Shown piece by piece: positions 25,201 to 36,696 of a stretch of 64,000 nt of DNA (its first letter is position 1; every line of letters starts with the position of its first letter). Origin of the DNA: Pocillopora verrucosa (lineage: Eukaryota > Cnidaria > Anthozoa > Scleractinia > Pocilloporidae); contig NC_089313.1 in assembly GCF_036669915.1 (NCBI RefSeq), positions 12,356,292-12,420,291 of the forward strand, in the 5' to 3' direction. Under the pieces are notes generated by a model, which saw only the letters and a program-made list of their open reading frames with translations, ran no database searches and had not been told where the DNA came from. The position numbers were made by a program, and so were the translations under genes.

Positions 25201-28200
25201 AAAACTTCATTTCGCATCAAGAGCTCGGTTCATGCTAAAGCAACGTGAAAGAGAATGCATTTTTCTTGTTTATCGAATGGTTTGATTGAAGATATCAGTT
25301 ACAAAATGAACAAAAACAAGTCAGGTGACAAAGACTCGGTTAGGAAATCCTGTTCTGCGAGAATATTTGATGAAGAAGTCAATGTCTCAAATCGTTCTGC
25401 TGAGAATTATCATGAGCCTTTGGAGGCCTTACACGTGGCACGAATCATGGCTAATGAGGTGGGCGTTTCCTATCATTACACCTCCTTTTTTTCGTTAAAA
25501 AAGTACGTTTAGTTGTTTTAGAAGTTACAATTTGTTATCCGAAGGGGCATGAAAAAAAGAAGCTCAAGTGATTTTCACAAAAAACGCGCAACTAGACCTG
25601 ATTCAATACAGAAGCTGTGAAAATAGGTCGTAATTGGTTAATTACAATTGTAAAACGGTTCCCTCCAAAAGTAGCTCATTTGAAAGTCTGTCCAACATTG
25701 ACGAAGCACTTAACGCAACTGGAATTTTTCTGCATTAAAGACGTTCAGGTAACTGAGTTTAAAGTTTTAAGTTAGAGTTTCCCAATTTTTTTAATGTTGG
25801 TAACCGAACTTTGAGTCTCCCAATCCCACCTGCATGTAATCATTAGAGTGATAAAAATAAAGACAGACTCCTGGGATACTTGCCTGGTAGCTGATCCATT
25901 GGTATGTCACGACGAAACTGATACGCTAGCTCCTTGAAATTCCGCAATGCACATCTGTAACAAAGCACACTTTCTGAGTTGATATCATGGCTTGCTGCAT
26001 CTATAGGAGAAAATAACCAAGAATGCTTTAGTCTTCACTTGTGTTGAGGTTTAAGTTGAGTTGACTTCCAATAACATTAACCTGCGCTAACTCGAACCTT
26101 GCGCTAATCGGAACCAAACTTGGTCTCCTATGGATTTCTGTCTCACATCGACTGCAATGCACAAGAAAGCAAAAGCTTTAAGTCCCAAGAACATCTTTTA
26201 AGCTATTGCAAAGCCGCAAAGGGGGGGGGGGAGGAGGAGGGAGGGGGAGGAGGGAGGGGGAATAAGGATCCTGGAGTGACTGGAGTGCACTTAGCCCTTG
26301 CCTACAAACGCCAGAAGGTCGCTAGCGCCGGACACCCATCTCCCCCACCGCCCCTCCTCCCCTCCCTCACGAGAAGATCCCTCCTACACCTTAATAGACA
26401 CTTCTACACTTCTACTTCAGATCAAAAACAAAACGCGCCACCCACCCACTGTCGTGTATTCTTCAGAGTCCAGCTTTAGAACACACTTCTGTAACAAGTC
26501 TTTTTCACAAATGTTTTGTTCGGTTAAGTAATCCTGTCGAGAATGAAAATGTTGACGTGTTAGCCTTTTCACTCACAGGTGTGACCAAAAGGGAATATTC
26601 CTTAAATATATCATTACAATTTCAAATACAAAGTGTTGAGAAGAAAGACCAATTAAACAAGGGGATACTGTTGGACTAACGTTAATTTAATGCAAAGAAT
26701 TGATAGTTATATTTTGGAGTGAAAGGGTTAGATTTCTTACTCATTGAGTAAGAAATTTTCCAGCCTGAGTCTCATTATTGAGGATTTGTCAAGGAGCTGG
26801 TGTTGGATAACTGTTATGAAAAATACCTTTTCATGAGGAAAAGTCCCTCAAAGAGAAAAATGTTAAAAAAAAAACAATTTAGGGTAGCACTAAAGAGAAT
26901 TCTTTGCTTCATTTACTTACGTTGTGCAAATTACACATTACACAATGAATCACTTAAAAAGAAGACAATATCATAGACTACACATCAGGTAAATTTGCTG
27001 AAAAATAAAAAAGTGGTTCTCCTGGCATTTTCATGGGCTGAAACCAAGTCATGGTTCATAAACTGCAAGATTAAAAAAAATGCATCTTGTTTTAAAGGAT
27101 AATGGCACTATTCAAAACTTACCTTAAGTATTTTGGATTCATATGGATTGTTGTTGATTATTACCAAGAAAGTGTTATCTCCAATATTGAAATCTGCCAC
27201 AAATTAAAAATATAATAATTATAATAATTACAAGGCTATAAATAACAAATGTCTGGGGAAATAAACTTTAATGCACTAATCTATACATGCACCAGTATGT
27301 GCCTGTCTTACTTCTTTCAAACAATGTGGTTAGAATTTAGGACACAAATAAATACACACTTTAATTTAGTTGTAACATATTTTGGTTACTTTTCTTTACC
27401 TTTGAATTTATTGAGACATCCCAAACAGCCACTTCCATGACAGCCCCATAGCAAATGGCAAAATGCCTTTTGACAAACTGAACCTAAAACAATATTCCCA
27501 CAAAAAACACATATTGACTCTCTCAACACTAAGAGTAAGCAGCACCTAGTTTCTCCATAGAGTGGTACTGCTGAATCATTCATTAGGATCATGAAATTAA
27601 AGAAAATGAACACCAATCTAAGAAGCTTTGATTGTTAAACAAAATCTCCTTGCCAGTACCAAATGAAATGTGTAGAGAAGAGTAATGAGAATAAGGATAC
27701 TGATGTTAGGGAGCAGAGGGTTAACCACTGTGGGAGACAGCTGATACATGTGTTAATGGAACACTAGAGAAGCTCAATTCTCCATGCAGGATTATATATA
27801 GGTAGCAGTACTGCAGGCAGTAAAATTTTACCTGTTACTGCCTGAGAGGGAGAACATTTACACATCTCAACAACTCAAACAGAGATAAACTTACACTTCT
27901 GGGCAGGAATACTTGCTGTCATTGAATCAGGCCATCTGTGTGGCATTGGCTGAAGACAGCACTGACATAGGATGTGGATCTGATCAGGAGTACATGTGTA
28001 GTCAGGTGGTGTCACACTTGTTGATGCACCTTTCAACAAGATTAGTAAACTAGAATTCATATGAAGAACAAGATTCAGCATTCATTTGATCACAACCAGG
28101 GAATATAAAAAATTATCTGAGTTTAGAGCATTGATTCAAGCCTGGGCCTCTTCAGAACCAGTTTTTTTGACAACCTGATTTCCCTAATCATACAACTGTG

Positions 28201-31200
28201 TATAACTGTGTTGCATGCACATCTGGTGAGAGTTCGGTTTTTTACACCTCTAAAACATGGTACAAAGTCTATATTCCTGTTGCTTCTCATCTCATGAGAT
28301 AAACATTGGAACATCTTCCAAAATACCAAGCCACGCTATTAAGCAATGGAAAATTAAGTAACAGCATTGACCTACCCTGTATCTATCTCATTCCTAATGC
28401 CATGTTCATTAACTTGCACTCACCTTCACTAGCAGTACTGGCCATAGCTGTCAAAGTGGTTGGGGAAATGTATCCAGGACAGAGACGACAGTTTGTTGGA
28501 ACAGACCTTCATAAAAAGAGTTCAATTCATAACAGTTAACTTAAAAAGAAAATGTAACTAAATGGCTTAGTTTATGTGATAACTGAAAAAAGGGTGCTTG
28601 ACTGTTTTCATATCATTTATGCACTTACATTTCTTAAAGGAGTACCTGAGTGTTCACAAAAAACTTAAATTAAGAACTATATGTAGTTTAAGTTTGCCAT
28701 TGTTGATCCTTTTAACACATCTTTATCCTTCACCCTCCCTACACCTTCCTAGCTTATTCCTACCTTTTCTACAGTTTTTTCTTGTCTTATAGTGACATTT
28801 TGAAGTATCCTTCAAGTTAAAGGTAGTTTTTTTACAATGCAAAAAATAACTCAGAATTACATGGCCTGATGCAGGTTCAAACTACTGTGTTATTGCAACC
28901 TTCTTTCTGTGCCATGTACTATTTTCTTATTTTTATAACCTACTGTATGCCATCTGTTCACCCATTATAGTGAAAACCAAAAACAATTAATTTGTTCTAA
29001 ACTAACCTTATTAAAGAAGAAAATTCAAATAAACCCCCAAATGAAGAAGGCATGAAAGTTGCACCTCTGCTATAAAATGAAAGAGATATAATTAAACATG
29101 CTGAGGATTTTGCAGGTCTTTGTTCACAAGAAACCTTGAGTATTTAACAAGTTCAACAGTAAGCAAAAGATTTGATTTTAAGGTCAAAGAAAAATACTTA
29201 ATGCAAACATATAATACCTTGTGAAGCTTTACTATTGTTGTTACATGCAACAAAGTTTGCATTGTTGTTGTTAACAACCATACTCAAGCCTTTCCCGCAT
29301 TGAATAACTATGAAACTTCTAACAGGTTCAACTTGATAACTTGATTTTAAAAATTCTCCATTTTCATGAAACTTCCAGATCAATGTCCGTATCTGAGCGA
29401 ATGTTCACCTACCCCTCCCCTAAACCAAAATTAACCCTAACTTGTTATCAGTTACTTGTTGTTGGGTTGGGTTGTTGTATTATGATGGCTACAATAACTG
29501 TGATTTTCCCTTCAAAATAATTCAGATTTGTAATTGCAAGCTCAAGAACTTGCAGTTGTATCTGTTGAGGTTCAATTTTATCCTTGGCTCAAGTTTTATT
29601 TTCCTTTGTTTCAAAACCATTATCATACATTACAATACCCAAAAACAAAAGAAAGTAAAATTTGAACCAAGAATAAAATTGAATCACAACATATCCATCT
29701 TAGTGTCTAAAGGCCTCCATTGTTTATCCTGTAATTGTATCTACAAAGTAATATCAATAAATAAATATAATAAATTGTTTCATACATTCTATCAGGGTCA
29801 TCAGACTCACTGCTGTCATCAACACCACTGGCACTACTGACATCACTCTCGCCATCATCATCATCTTCACCAAAGGATGATGACGCAAACAAACCTCTTA
29901 TATGTTTTGGTCTTAGCTGAAAAATAATTGAGTGTAGTAGCATAGAAACTTCAGTTTACTACATTACCCTTGACCCTTTACACCCTAACATCAGTATTCA
30001 TATTCTCCATACTGTTCTCTTTACGGTGCTGATAAGGAGAACTTGTTTAACAATCACGAGCTTCTAAAAGTGGTGTTCATTTCCTTTATTCGACTGACCT
30101 TCACATTTGATTCTAAGGTAACACTGTAAGGAGAAACTAGAAGCCAGTAACTCTTAGAAGTCAAAGGGTTAAATTGAAAGATTGCTTTAGTTACTTATTT
30201 CTGGTTTTGATACAAAATAAACAGAAGAAAATAGAACAAGTTAACACAAAGCAGCTACTGATGACTGAACAAACTGTAAGAAAACTGCAAAATGATATTG
30301 TGTCAACTCACTTGATATGAAAGTTAATTCATAACCCTTTCACTCCTAAGATTTTGTTAGTAATTCTCTTAATGTCTACCATACAATTCTCATGATTTAA
30401 GTTTGGAGAATTTTGTTTTGAATCAACTACTAATCAACTAGTTGATACTTTTCTTTATTTTAATCACTCGTCTGCTTGATGTTGTTTTATTAGGAGGAAT
30501 TCTGTCTTGGTCACTTATAGGAGTTACAAGGTTAACAGCCACATACCATATCCTCTGTAATTTTATTGTTACTGTCCATTTCTCTTAGCTCTTCTTCTGT
30601 TCGCCGTCTCTCTATTTACAAGACAAATACAAGTACAGAGTAATTACAACTAAAAATCACCGTCTTTTTTAAGGTGTAAGGATACCTCCTTACTAATCTG
30701 TATTCTCTGATATTTAAACTAACTATTTAAACAGTAATAGCTTGCAATCTAATGCCAGGTAAAAAATGTCCTTGAAGACTGCATTTACTGTACCTGGGTG
30801 TTCCTTCAAGAATGCTTCTACCAAGTTGTTAATGATGTGGTTTTTGCTAATTCTTTCAACCTTTTTACGACACTAGCAAAAGAAAGACAGGGTGGGTTAC
30901 AAGACAGTTCAATAAAAATTGTTAACTTAGTTCTGAAAACTGAAAATGGGTTGTTATGGAAAATTAATACCTGTAAAGATAAGTTTCTATTGAATTCATG
31001 CTTACATGCATACCATGTCGCCATACCCTGTAGGTCACAAAGTTATGAAGTAATACTTTCCGAGATCAAAGCTTGAGGAAAACTGTGAGCTTTGAGGAAC
31101 AGATAAAATCCAGGGACAAATACATGAGCATATTTCTGTGCAAAATAGAGCCTATTGTTTTTCTTATTCTTCAAATATTTTGAAACGCACCTGAAAATAT

Positions 31201-34200
31201 GTATACGAACAGCTTAATGTTTGCTGCTGGTTTAATTGGGGACCTGTATTATCCAGAAGCTATGTTACCTACTCCTCACAAAACGTTTGTGGGTTTTTTT
31301 AACATCCCTTAAGGACCAGCATAGAGAAAATGCAGGAGATAAGATGATTAGAATGTCTAACCATACACACATGCCATGGCAAAGGCAACACATTCTTCTT
31401 CGTTATTTTAAGACCCTGAGTGACCTGCTCTGGGGCTCAAACCCTCAACTTCCCCTACAGCAACCTGATGCTCTGCAACATGTGCTCACTGTTAAAATGT
31501 TAAAAAGTCCTTCAATCAGGATCTTCTACTGGGCACCCTTCGGCACAACAACCCTTGACCAAGATGTGACTTGAATATTCCATCACCATGTTCTATGTGC
31601 AAACCACAGTCAGAATTAATATATAATTCCAGCATTGATGTGAGTTGCAGAACAGTTAGATGTACTCACAGATGGAATATCACCAGTCAGGAGAAGTCCA
31701 TTTACAGTAATGAACAAGCACAATGGATACCAGGCTGTCTAACTCCTTTAATTATTTAACCATTAAAACAATTCGAAAAAACTTTTACTCACAGTTGGAC
31801 ATTCATTGGAGCGATCCATCCATTGTGAATAACAAGCAGCACAGAATGAATGGATACATGGCTGTAAACTAAAGAAAGTTAGACATTTTGGTGAAAAGTT
31901 ATCACAAGGCAGATATACCCCTTACTTATAAAAATCATATTTCTTTCAAATTTTATAACTTTGTCAAATCAATGTGTCTAAAATAGACTAACTATTATAT
32001 TTTATAATAATTAACATTTATTAAAATGCATGTGTGCCAAGAAGATATTAAGCAAAGAACTTTATTCTAGGGTTGGAGCCTTCTAGCAAATAGAAAATCC
32101 ATTAATTTTCTTAGTCAAGAGAGAACAACACATTATGCTAATGCATGCATGTACATGTATTGATACTCTTACCTCACACAATCATGAAAGATGTCCTACA
32201 AGAAAAAAAAGCAATTGTCAATCAACACATTCTAATATTTAGCGTAAACACTAATAACTTCTTTCAGTGGAATACCTCTTTCCAGTGTCATGAGGGAGGG
32301 GTCAACAACAATAAAAGTCTCTGATGAGGGGCTAACACTCAAAATGTCAGCTTTAAACCCTTGACAGAGGCCAATTTACATTATCAACTCAGTTTATAAT
32401 ACCAAATTACCCTGTTACTCTCTCCCACCAACACAGCACCACAGTTTCTTTGGAAACCTACCCTCTTTATTTAACAATTTATATATATAGTAGTTTAAGG
32501 AAGGGTCAAGAAAGGAACACTCAGTAAGGAAGACTGGTACAGAAGTAAAAATCTTCAGAAGTTGGCATATCTGCAAAACACTCAGCTGGCTTCAAGCACG
32601 AAAACCTTTGCATGTGGAATGATAAAATCTTAATAACCTTACTTGGCATATACTACAAAGAAGAGTATCAGCAATGGAGTTATGAGGAAGAAGCTCAGGT
32701 TTTTTGCTACTGGAAGCTCCCTCTTCGCTTTCTTGATGCTTCCTTTTTGACACAGGTCCTTCATCTGTATCTCCAGCCTTAAATGTACATTTTAACTAAC
32801 AGTTAACTGTAGATACTTGTGCTTTCAGACTGTTCCTACATGCAGATGTAAAATAATTTGCTAGTGTATTAATTTTTACAAGGACAAAATGACAAAGCCT
32901 AAAACAATTTTTCAATAGTGGCCTTGAATTATGTGTTTATCATTGATAGTGATTGTGGAGATTAATCAAAAACAGTAATTGTTTTTAAGGTGATAAAAGA
33001 AACATATATGGTGCAGTAATAATAATATTAAAAATAATAATAATAATAATAATAATAACTATGAAAATAATGATAATAATAACAATAATAATAATACTAG
33101 TAATAATAATTACAATAATAATGCAAATAATATTAATCTTAGTTTACCTCACTATGAGACCTTTTTTGAGAAACAAATGCTGCCTCACTTGGTTTGACAT
33201 CTTCGTCCTCACAAACATCTTCCTCTACAGATGTATAATATCAAAAATGAATGAAGTCTTGTACTCTATCTTTAAGAAAAATATTTCTCATTAGACAACC
33301 TGAGCAACACTGTTACTTACCTGTATCATTGTCATACTCCAAAGTGTTATCTAGCAATTCTGCTTCTTCTTTCAAAACCTTTAAATCTTGAAAAACAAAT
33401 GCTATATCTAGAAAAATAGAGACATATATGGACACTTAACCCTTTCAATCGCAAGATTTGATTGTTGATTTTCCCCTCAAGCTGCTTTACATTTCCTTAA
33501 AAATAATTTTCTTGATTACAAGAATTTGGTGAAAGATCAAGAAAACAACTTCCACCTGATAAAATTGAGTATTCTCATTACCTGTTTGTTGGATAATGTA
33601 CGCCTGGATATCATATGGAAAGGTTTCATGTTACATGAATTTACCAATTTATTATCTATGCAGCAAAGCTACATGAGAGTCTTTTTTGTATCTAAGAAAA
33701 AGCATTTACCACTTCCAGGGTGATCCTTTCGATGAACTATTTGTACTTGGTCATTGTGATTGATCTGTATTTTCTGTAAGAAAAACATCTCATTAATGGA
33801 AGACTAGGATTTGTAAAAAACAATAACAACAAACAAATGTACACACTTTAACTACATCATTACATTGAAGTGTCAAAATACATATTACTCAATGACAAGA
33901 AGCATAACCATAGAAAAACTGCAATTAGCCTAATTTGCACCAAGTAAGGTCCTCACGGAATAAGTAATCAAGGCTTGAATAACAACTGAACCTTTGCTTC
34001 CAAGATGGGTATTACATATCACCTGAGTAGTGGCATAGAGGGTTCTTTGTTCCCAAAAAGGGAAATTTAATACAGATAAAAACATTACATTTTACATTAC
34101 ATTTTTAACAGTTACATGGATACAGGACACAAGGTGATTTTAAAGTCATGAATTTTAATGTACTGATTACAAACTCTGGTAAGAAAAATATGACCAGATA

Positions 34201-36608
34201 TGTTACTACAAATCTAAAGCAATTCTCTACCAAGGACTTAAAATTTGGAACTCTCTTCCTGTTTCAGTCACTTGTTTGTCAAATCTTTTTAGCTTTACAA
34301 TGAAATTGCAAAAGTTTTTACCACACATTTGCAGCACTTCCCTTTTTAACTATTGTGTTGTTAGTCAGGTGGCCCTCTCCCATAAGCCCAGTGGCTACCT
34401 GGGCCTCCTTGCCTTCTATAAATTATAATGCTGTAAAAAATTTTGCACAGTCATTTAAGAAGGCAAATAAATAAATGATGATGAATTGATGATAATGATA
34501 ATATCAGACTGAGTGTATATAGAGGTTATGTATAAATTAGTTAGGTGTGTGGCCACAGAGAGGGGTGAGGTGACGGGTTATTAATTCTGATTCAATTGAT
34601 TAAACACAAAAGTAAGGGCTCCTGATTTCCCTTTCTCGTTATGTGAAGGAGGAAGGAGAAAACAACAGAGGACAATATGTCAACATCATGACCTCCCGTG
34701 TGGCAGAATTTACTACCAATAATTTAACTATCAATATAATGATATTCACCATAATTGATCTTCTTATTGGTTATGCACTCTTCTTTTAACCCTTTAACCC
34801 CTGAGAGTGACTAGCATATAACTTCTCCCAACAGTATAACTCCTGCATCACACAGTAAGGTCATGAGAATAAAGGAAATGATCACCAACTAAATATTCTC
34901 TTGATCGATAAACAAATTCTCCTTGTCAGCAACTTAGGAAATGTATAGAAAACAGTATGAAGAATATGCATAATGATGTTAGGGTGTAAAGGGTTAATAC
35001 ATGTACCTTCCAACTTCTAGTAAAGCTATTCGAGATACCAAGTGAAGTTTAATGGTTTTTGTTTACGTGATTGATTATCAAACTGTTCATCATGATCTGT
35101 CTATTTCCCAGACTTTATGTACAATGAGTGGAAGCGCAGTGGCCTCATGGTTAGTCAACTCGACTCTGGGTCAAGTGGTCCAGGTTCGAGCCCTGGCAGG
35201 GGTCATTGTGTTGTATTCTTAGGCAAGACACTTTACTCTCACAGTGCTTCTCTTCACCCAGGTGTACAAATGGGTAACAGCAAAATATACTGGGGGTAAC
35301 CCTGTGATGGACTAGCATCCCATCCAGGGGGGAGTAGCAATACTCCTAGCTGCTTCATGCTAAAGGAAACCAAAGTTTAATGGCGGCCCCATGGGCCACT
35401 TGGGCCTGTATAAAGGCTTTACTTTATATGTACAGTATTTGTCTATCTCTTTATCTCTTTATAATTCGAGTCACTTCTTGTAATTTTAAATTTTGCACAC
35501 AGACTTCATTAAACTATTATTATATAATTACCTTCTCTTTGTCAATTTTCTTCCCACTCAACAATGATCCATTGGTACTAACAAGAAAACAAAAGCTGTA
35601 AGTTACTAACACAAGTTTTAACACATGCAATAGTGTAAATAGATCATTGCTGTGAGAAGTTTGCATGGAATTAAAAGCAATTTACTGAGTCACCTAAAGT
35701 CTTGAAGCCAAACTGTGCCACCTGGATCTCTTGTAATAGTACAGTGATGACCAGATACAAATTTGCAGCCAGGAAAGCTGATATCACAATCTGTGAGATA
35801 TAACATTAGATTCAGCTTTCTCTTGCAATGGGTGGGTACAGTGTATGTCATAGCTGTCACAGCTGATACCAACATTGAGTAGTTGTCAAGCAAAGTTGTA
35901 AATAGAGGTTCTGCAGTTTATGACGGCTATGACAGGAGCCTTCTCACAATGCAAACTATTTTCTACGTAAGATCTCTGTGTAGTCCTTTACTGTTCTTAA
36001 ACAAAGGCTGAGCATTACTCTTAAAGTGAACTTTTGTTTCGTCACTGTTTCTTTCATCAAGAAACTGCATGCAAGTATGGAGTAAATTACAATGTTTATG
36101 AAAATCTTGCCATTTTTTGTTATTGCATTCGAACACTTTGATCGAATTAATTTATGAGAAATTTTTAATTGGTCATTTAGTTCACCATGATTGGAATGCA
36201 AGAGCTGAATATTGCTGTGTATTGAATAAACTCACATTCAACAAAACCAAACCAAAACATATTAAAAAGAAATCTTTTGGGTTTCATCGCCATTTTTCCC
36301 TTTTTAAATACAAGTACGTATTCCATTTATCTCTAAGTCATCCTTGGAAAGTGATCTGCCTAAAGCTGCATGTTAACCATATAATATACAGAATAAAGAA
36401 CCTAACTAGCTGATCGATTTCCCGTGTATACATTATATTAAAGGGTGAAATAATCATCTTTGACATTCGATTGCCTTTTGTACCCTGTTCTCGTACCTTC
36501 TTTCCTGCCCAGTGTGATCTGCTCTTTATCAATAAGGACGGGAGGTTTGCTGTCATGGGTGAAAATAACTTGTGCCCAATGGCGACCTTCTTCAAATTTC
36601 GACGCCAT
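22288..36608 (-). CDS. CHFR: CHFR, FHA-RING-PBZ E3 ubiquitin-protein ligase (20 exons)
   Basis: Exons on the minus strand: 36608-36497, 35790-35694, 35577-35532, 33773-33710, 33407-33321, 33224-33148, 32777-32643, 32195-32173, 31868-31793, 30872-30794, 30611-30547, 29916-29786, 28506-28424, 28029-27895, 27483-27400, 27193-27123, 26533-26446, 26000-25884, 22512-22437, 22327-22288. Phases agree at every junction and give 1686 nt, 561 aa (human about 664). Seen: FHA domain about residues 20-105 (G34-R35, S50-x-x-H53, N72-G73); C3HC4 RING with C202, C205, C218, H220, C223, C226, C237, C240; an acidic Ser/Asp linker in exon 12; a Cys-rich region in exons 13-18; a C-terminal PBZ zinc finger (C532, C538, H547, H553) ending FNHICEQTRFT. 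Known family role: nuclear mitotic checkpoint ligase whose PBZ binds poly(ADP-ribose). Intron 18 has a GC donor (CAG|GCAAGT) and is interrupted by array sequence including a second exon 18. The exon 18-19 join across that insertion is inferred from phase and homology. Confidence 0.92.
23082..23198 (-). CDS. Duplicate CHFR exon 18 (exon 18')
   Basis: A second 117-nt copy of CHFR exon 18 inside CHFR intron 18. It is open, starts and ends in phase 1, and has the same acceptor (CTGTAG or CTATAG) and the same GC-type donor (CAG|GCAAGT) as the copy at 26000-25884. The two peptides differ only at two positions (DINSES versus DTNSEC) before the shared CYRC motif. It could be spliced in addition to exon 18 (adding 39 residues in frame), used instead of it, or skipped. 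It belongs to a duplicated block: 22975-23270 matches about 25770-26060. Confidence 0.7.
23518..23590 (-). tRNA. tRNA-Arg(ACG)
   Basis: 73 nt on the minus strand. Acceptor GGCCCCG pairs with CGGGGTC (one G-U), discriminator G. Anticodon loop CTACGAA gives anticodon ACG. T arm CCAGG-TTCGAAT-CCTGG is perfect. Box B GGTTCGAATCC is present. No intron and no encoded CCA, as in eukaryotes. It lies inside CHFR intron 18, between array units. Confidence 0.92.
23824..24162 (-). other. Array-conserved open frame, function unknown
   Basis: 112 codons starting MLLLPLVGSYNAMVAFSVVF, hydrophobic near its start. The first half is also open at 17471-17226, while the related right-hand block (44400-44220) is broken. 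A possible donor (ATAGGTAAAA) lies at about 23962. It overlaps a plus-strand frame (24205-24573) across the shared repeat block. Conservation in two recent duplicates is weak evidence; it may be non-coding. Confidence 0.2.
25306..25760 (+). pseudogene. WFD-cassette gene copy 3 (first exon only, truncated)
   Basis: Exon 1 at 25306-25458 is intact (153 nt, 51 codons, ending MANE|GTGGGC), with its full 5' block and TATA-like box. Homology to intron 1 runs to about 25760 and then jumps to sequence matching 22985 onward (CHFR intron 18 and exon 18). All coiled-coil and WFD exons are therefore deleted. The fragment lies in CHFR intron 18, antisense to it. Confidence 0.65.
26219..26262. repeat. G-rich tract (possible G-quadruplex)
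   Basis: An almost pure G/A tract starting with eleven or more Gs and several further G runs of 3-5 lies in CHFR intron 17, followed 80 bp later by a C-rich stretch (26338-26370) partly complementary to it. Confidence 0.7.
27590..27722 (+). mobile_element. Partial MITE (GGGTGTAAAGGGTTAA family)
   Basis: Matches the second half of the complete element at 34786-34997: caccaatctaagaagcttt, aacaaaatctccttg, ggatactgatgttaggg, ending agggttaa. In CHFR intron 14. Confidence 0.6.
29970..30172 (-). mobile_element. MITE of the CCCTTTACACC family, complete, inverted
   Basis: Begins ttgaccctttacaccctaa and ends tcaaagggttaa. The interior matches the reverse complement of the element at 34786-34997 in part. 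Terminal inverted repeats of about 12 bp. In CHFR intron 11. Confidence 0.6.
31310..31570 (-). mobile_element. Possible tRNA-derived SINE
   Basis: On the minus strand a box-B-like GGTTTGAGCCC occurs within a GC-richer segment flanked by AT-rich intron sequence (CHFR intron 9). Diverged; no clear box A. Low confidence. Confidence 0.25.
33016..33130. repeat. (AAT)n microsatellite, imperfect
   Basis: About 115 bp of AAT/AATA units with interruptions, immediately 3' of CHFR exon 6 in intron 6. Confidence 0.9.
34195..34500 (+). mobile_element. LINE 3' end (reverse transcriptase C-terminus and tail)
   Basis: An open stretch reads KAILYQGLKIWNSLPVSV and then a Phe/Leu/Lys-rich helix ending LPHICS. 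This is the usual terminus of jockey/CR1-like reverse transcriptases (YxGxxIWNSLP). It is followed by a 3' tail with ggcccagtgg-type and ATG/ATA-rich repeats. In CHFR intron 3. Confidence 0.5.
34786..34997 (+). mobile_element. Complete MITE (ttaaccctttaaccc ... gggtgtaaagggttaa)
   Basis: 212 bp with terminal inverted repeats (ttaaccctttaa / aaagggttaa) and no coding capacity. At least six related copies or fragments occur in CHFR and MRPL15 introns (27590, 29970, 30328, 40838, 41305, 42327). Reference copy for the family in this window. Confidence 0.7.
35126..35430 (+). mobile_element. tRNA-derived SINE
   Basis: The head has a box-A-like ggcctcatggttagtc and box B ggttcgagccc (35183-35193), with a tRNA-like fold but no proper acceptor stem. 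The body contains gcaagacactttactctcac, cccatccagggggg and a 3' part gggccacttgggcctgtata. In CHFR intron 3. Confidence 0.75.
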
Positions 36609-36696
36609 CTTGTGTGAACTAGTGTGAACGTGTGAACTAGGTTCGAGGCCGTGTCACGCTTTCTTTGAGAGTAATCTGGGACCGATCAAGAACAAC
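36609..36696. promoter_or_regulatory. Putative bidirectional CHFR/MRPL15 promoter
   Basis: Only 88 bp separate the CHFR start codon (minus, 36608) from the MRPL15 start codon (plus, 36697). Both first exons are well supported, so transcription start sites and core promoter must sit in or overlap this gap. No TATA box is obvious. A short imperfect repeat, gtgtgaactag / gtgaacgtgtgaactag, lies at about 36613-36640. The arrangement is typical of a shared housekeeping promoter; the function is inferred from spacing. Confidence 0.6.

Noticed and set aside
26120..26479. 119-codon ORF with poly-Gly and poly-Pro
   Set aside because: Produced by the G-rich and C-rich tracts; low complexity, antisense to CHFR exon 17.
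26914..26998. Candidate CHFR exon between exons 16 and 17
   Set aside because: Flanked by CAG and GTAAGT on the minus strand, but all three frames contain stops and nothing matches CHFR. The true exon 17 is at 26533-26446.
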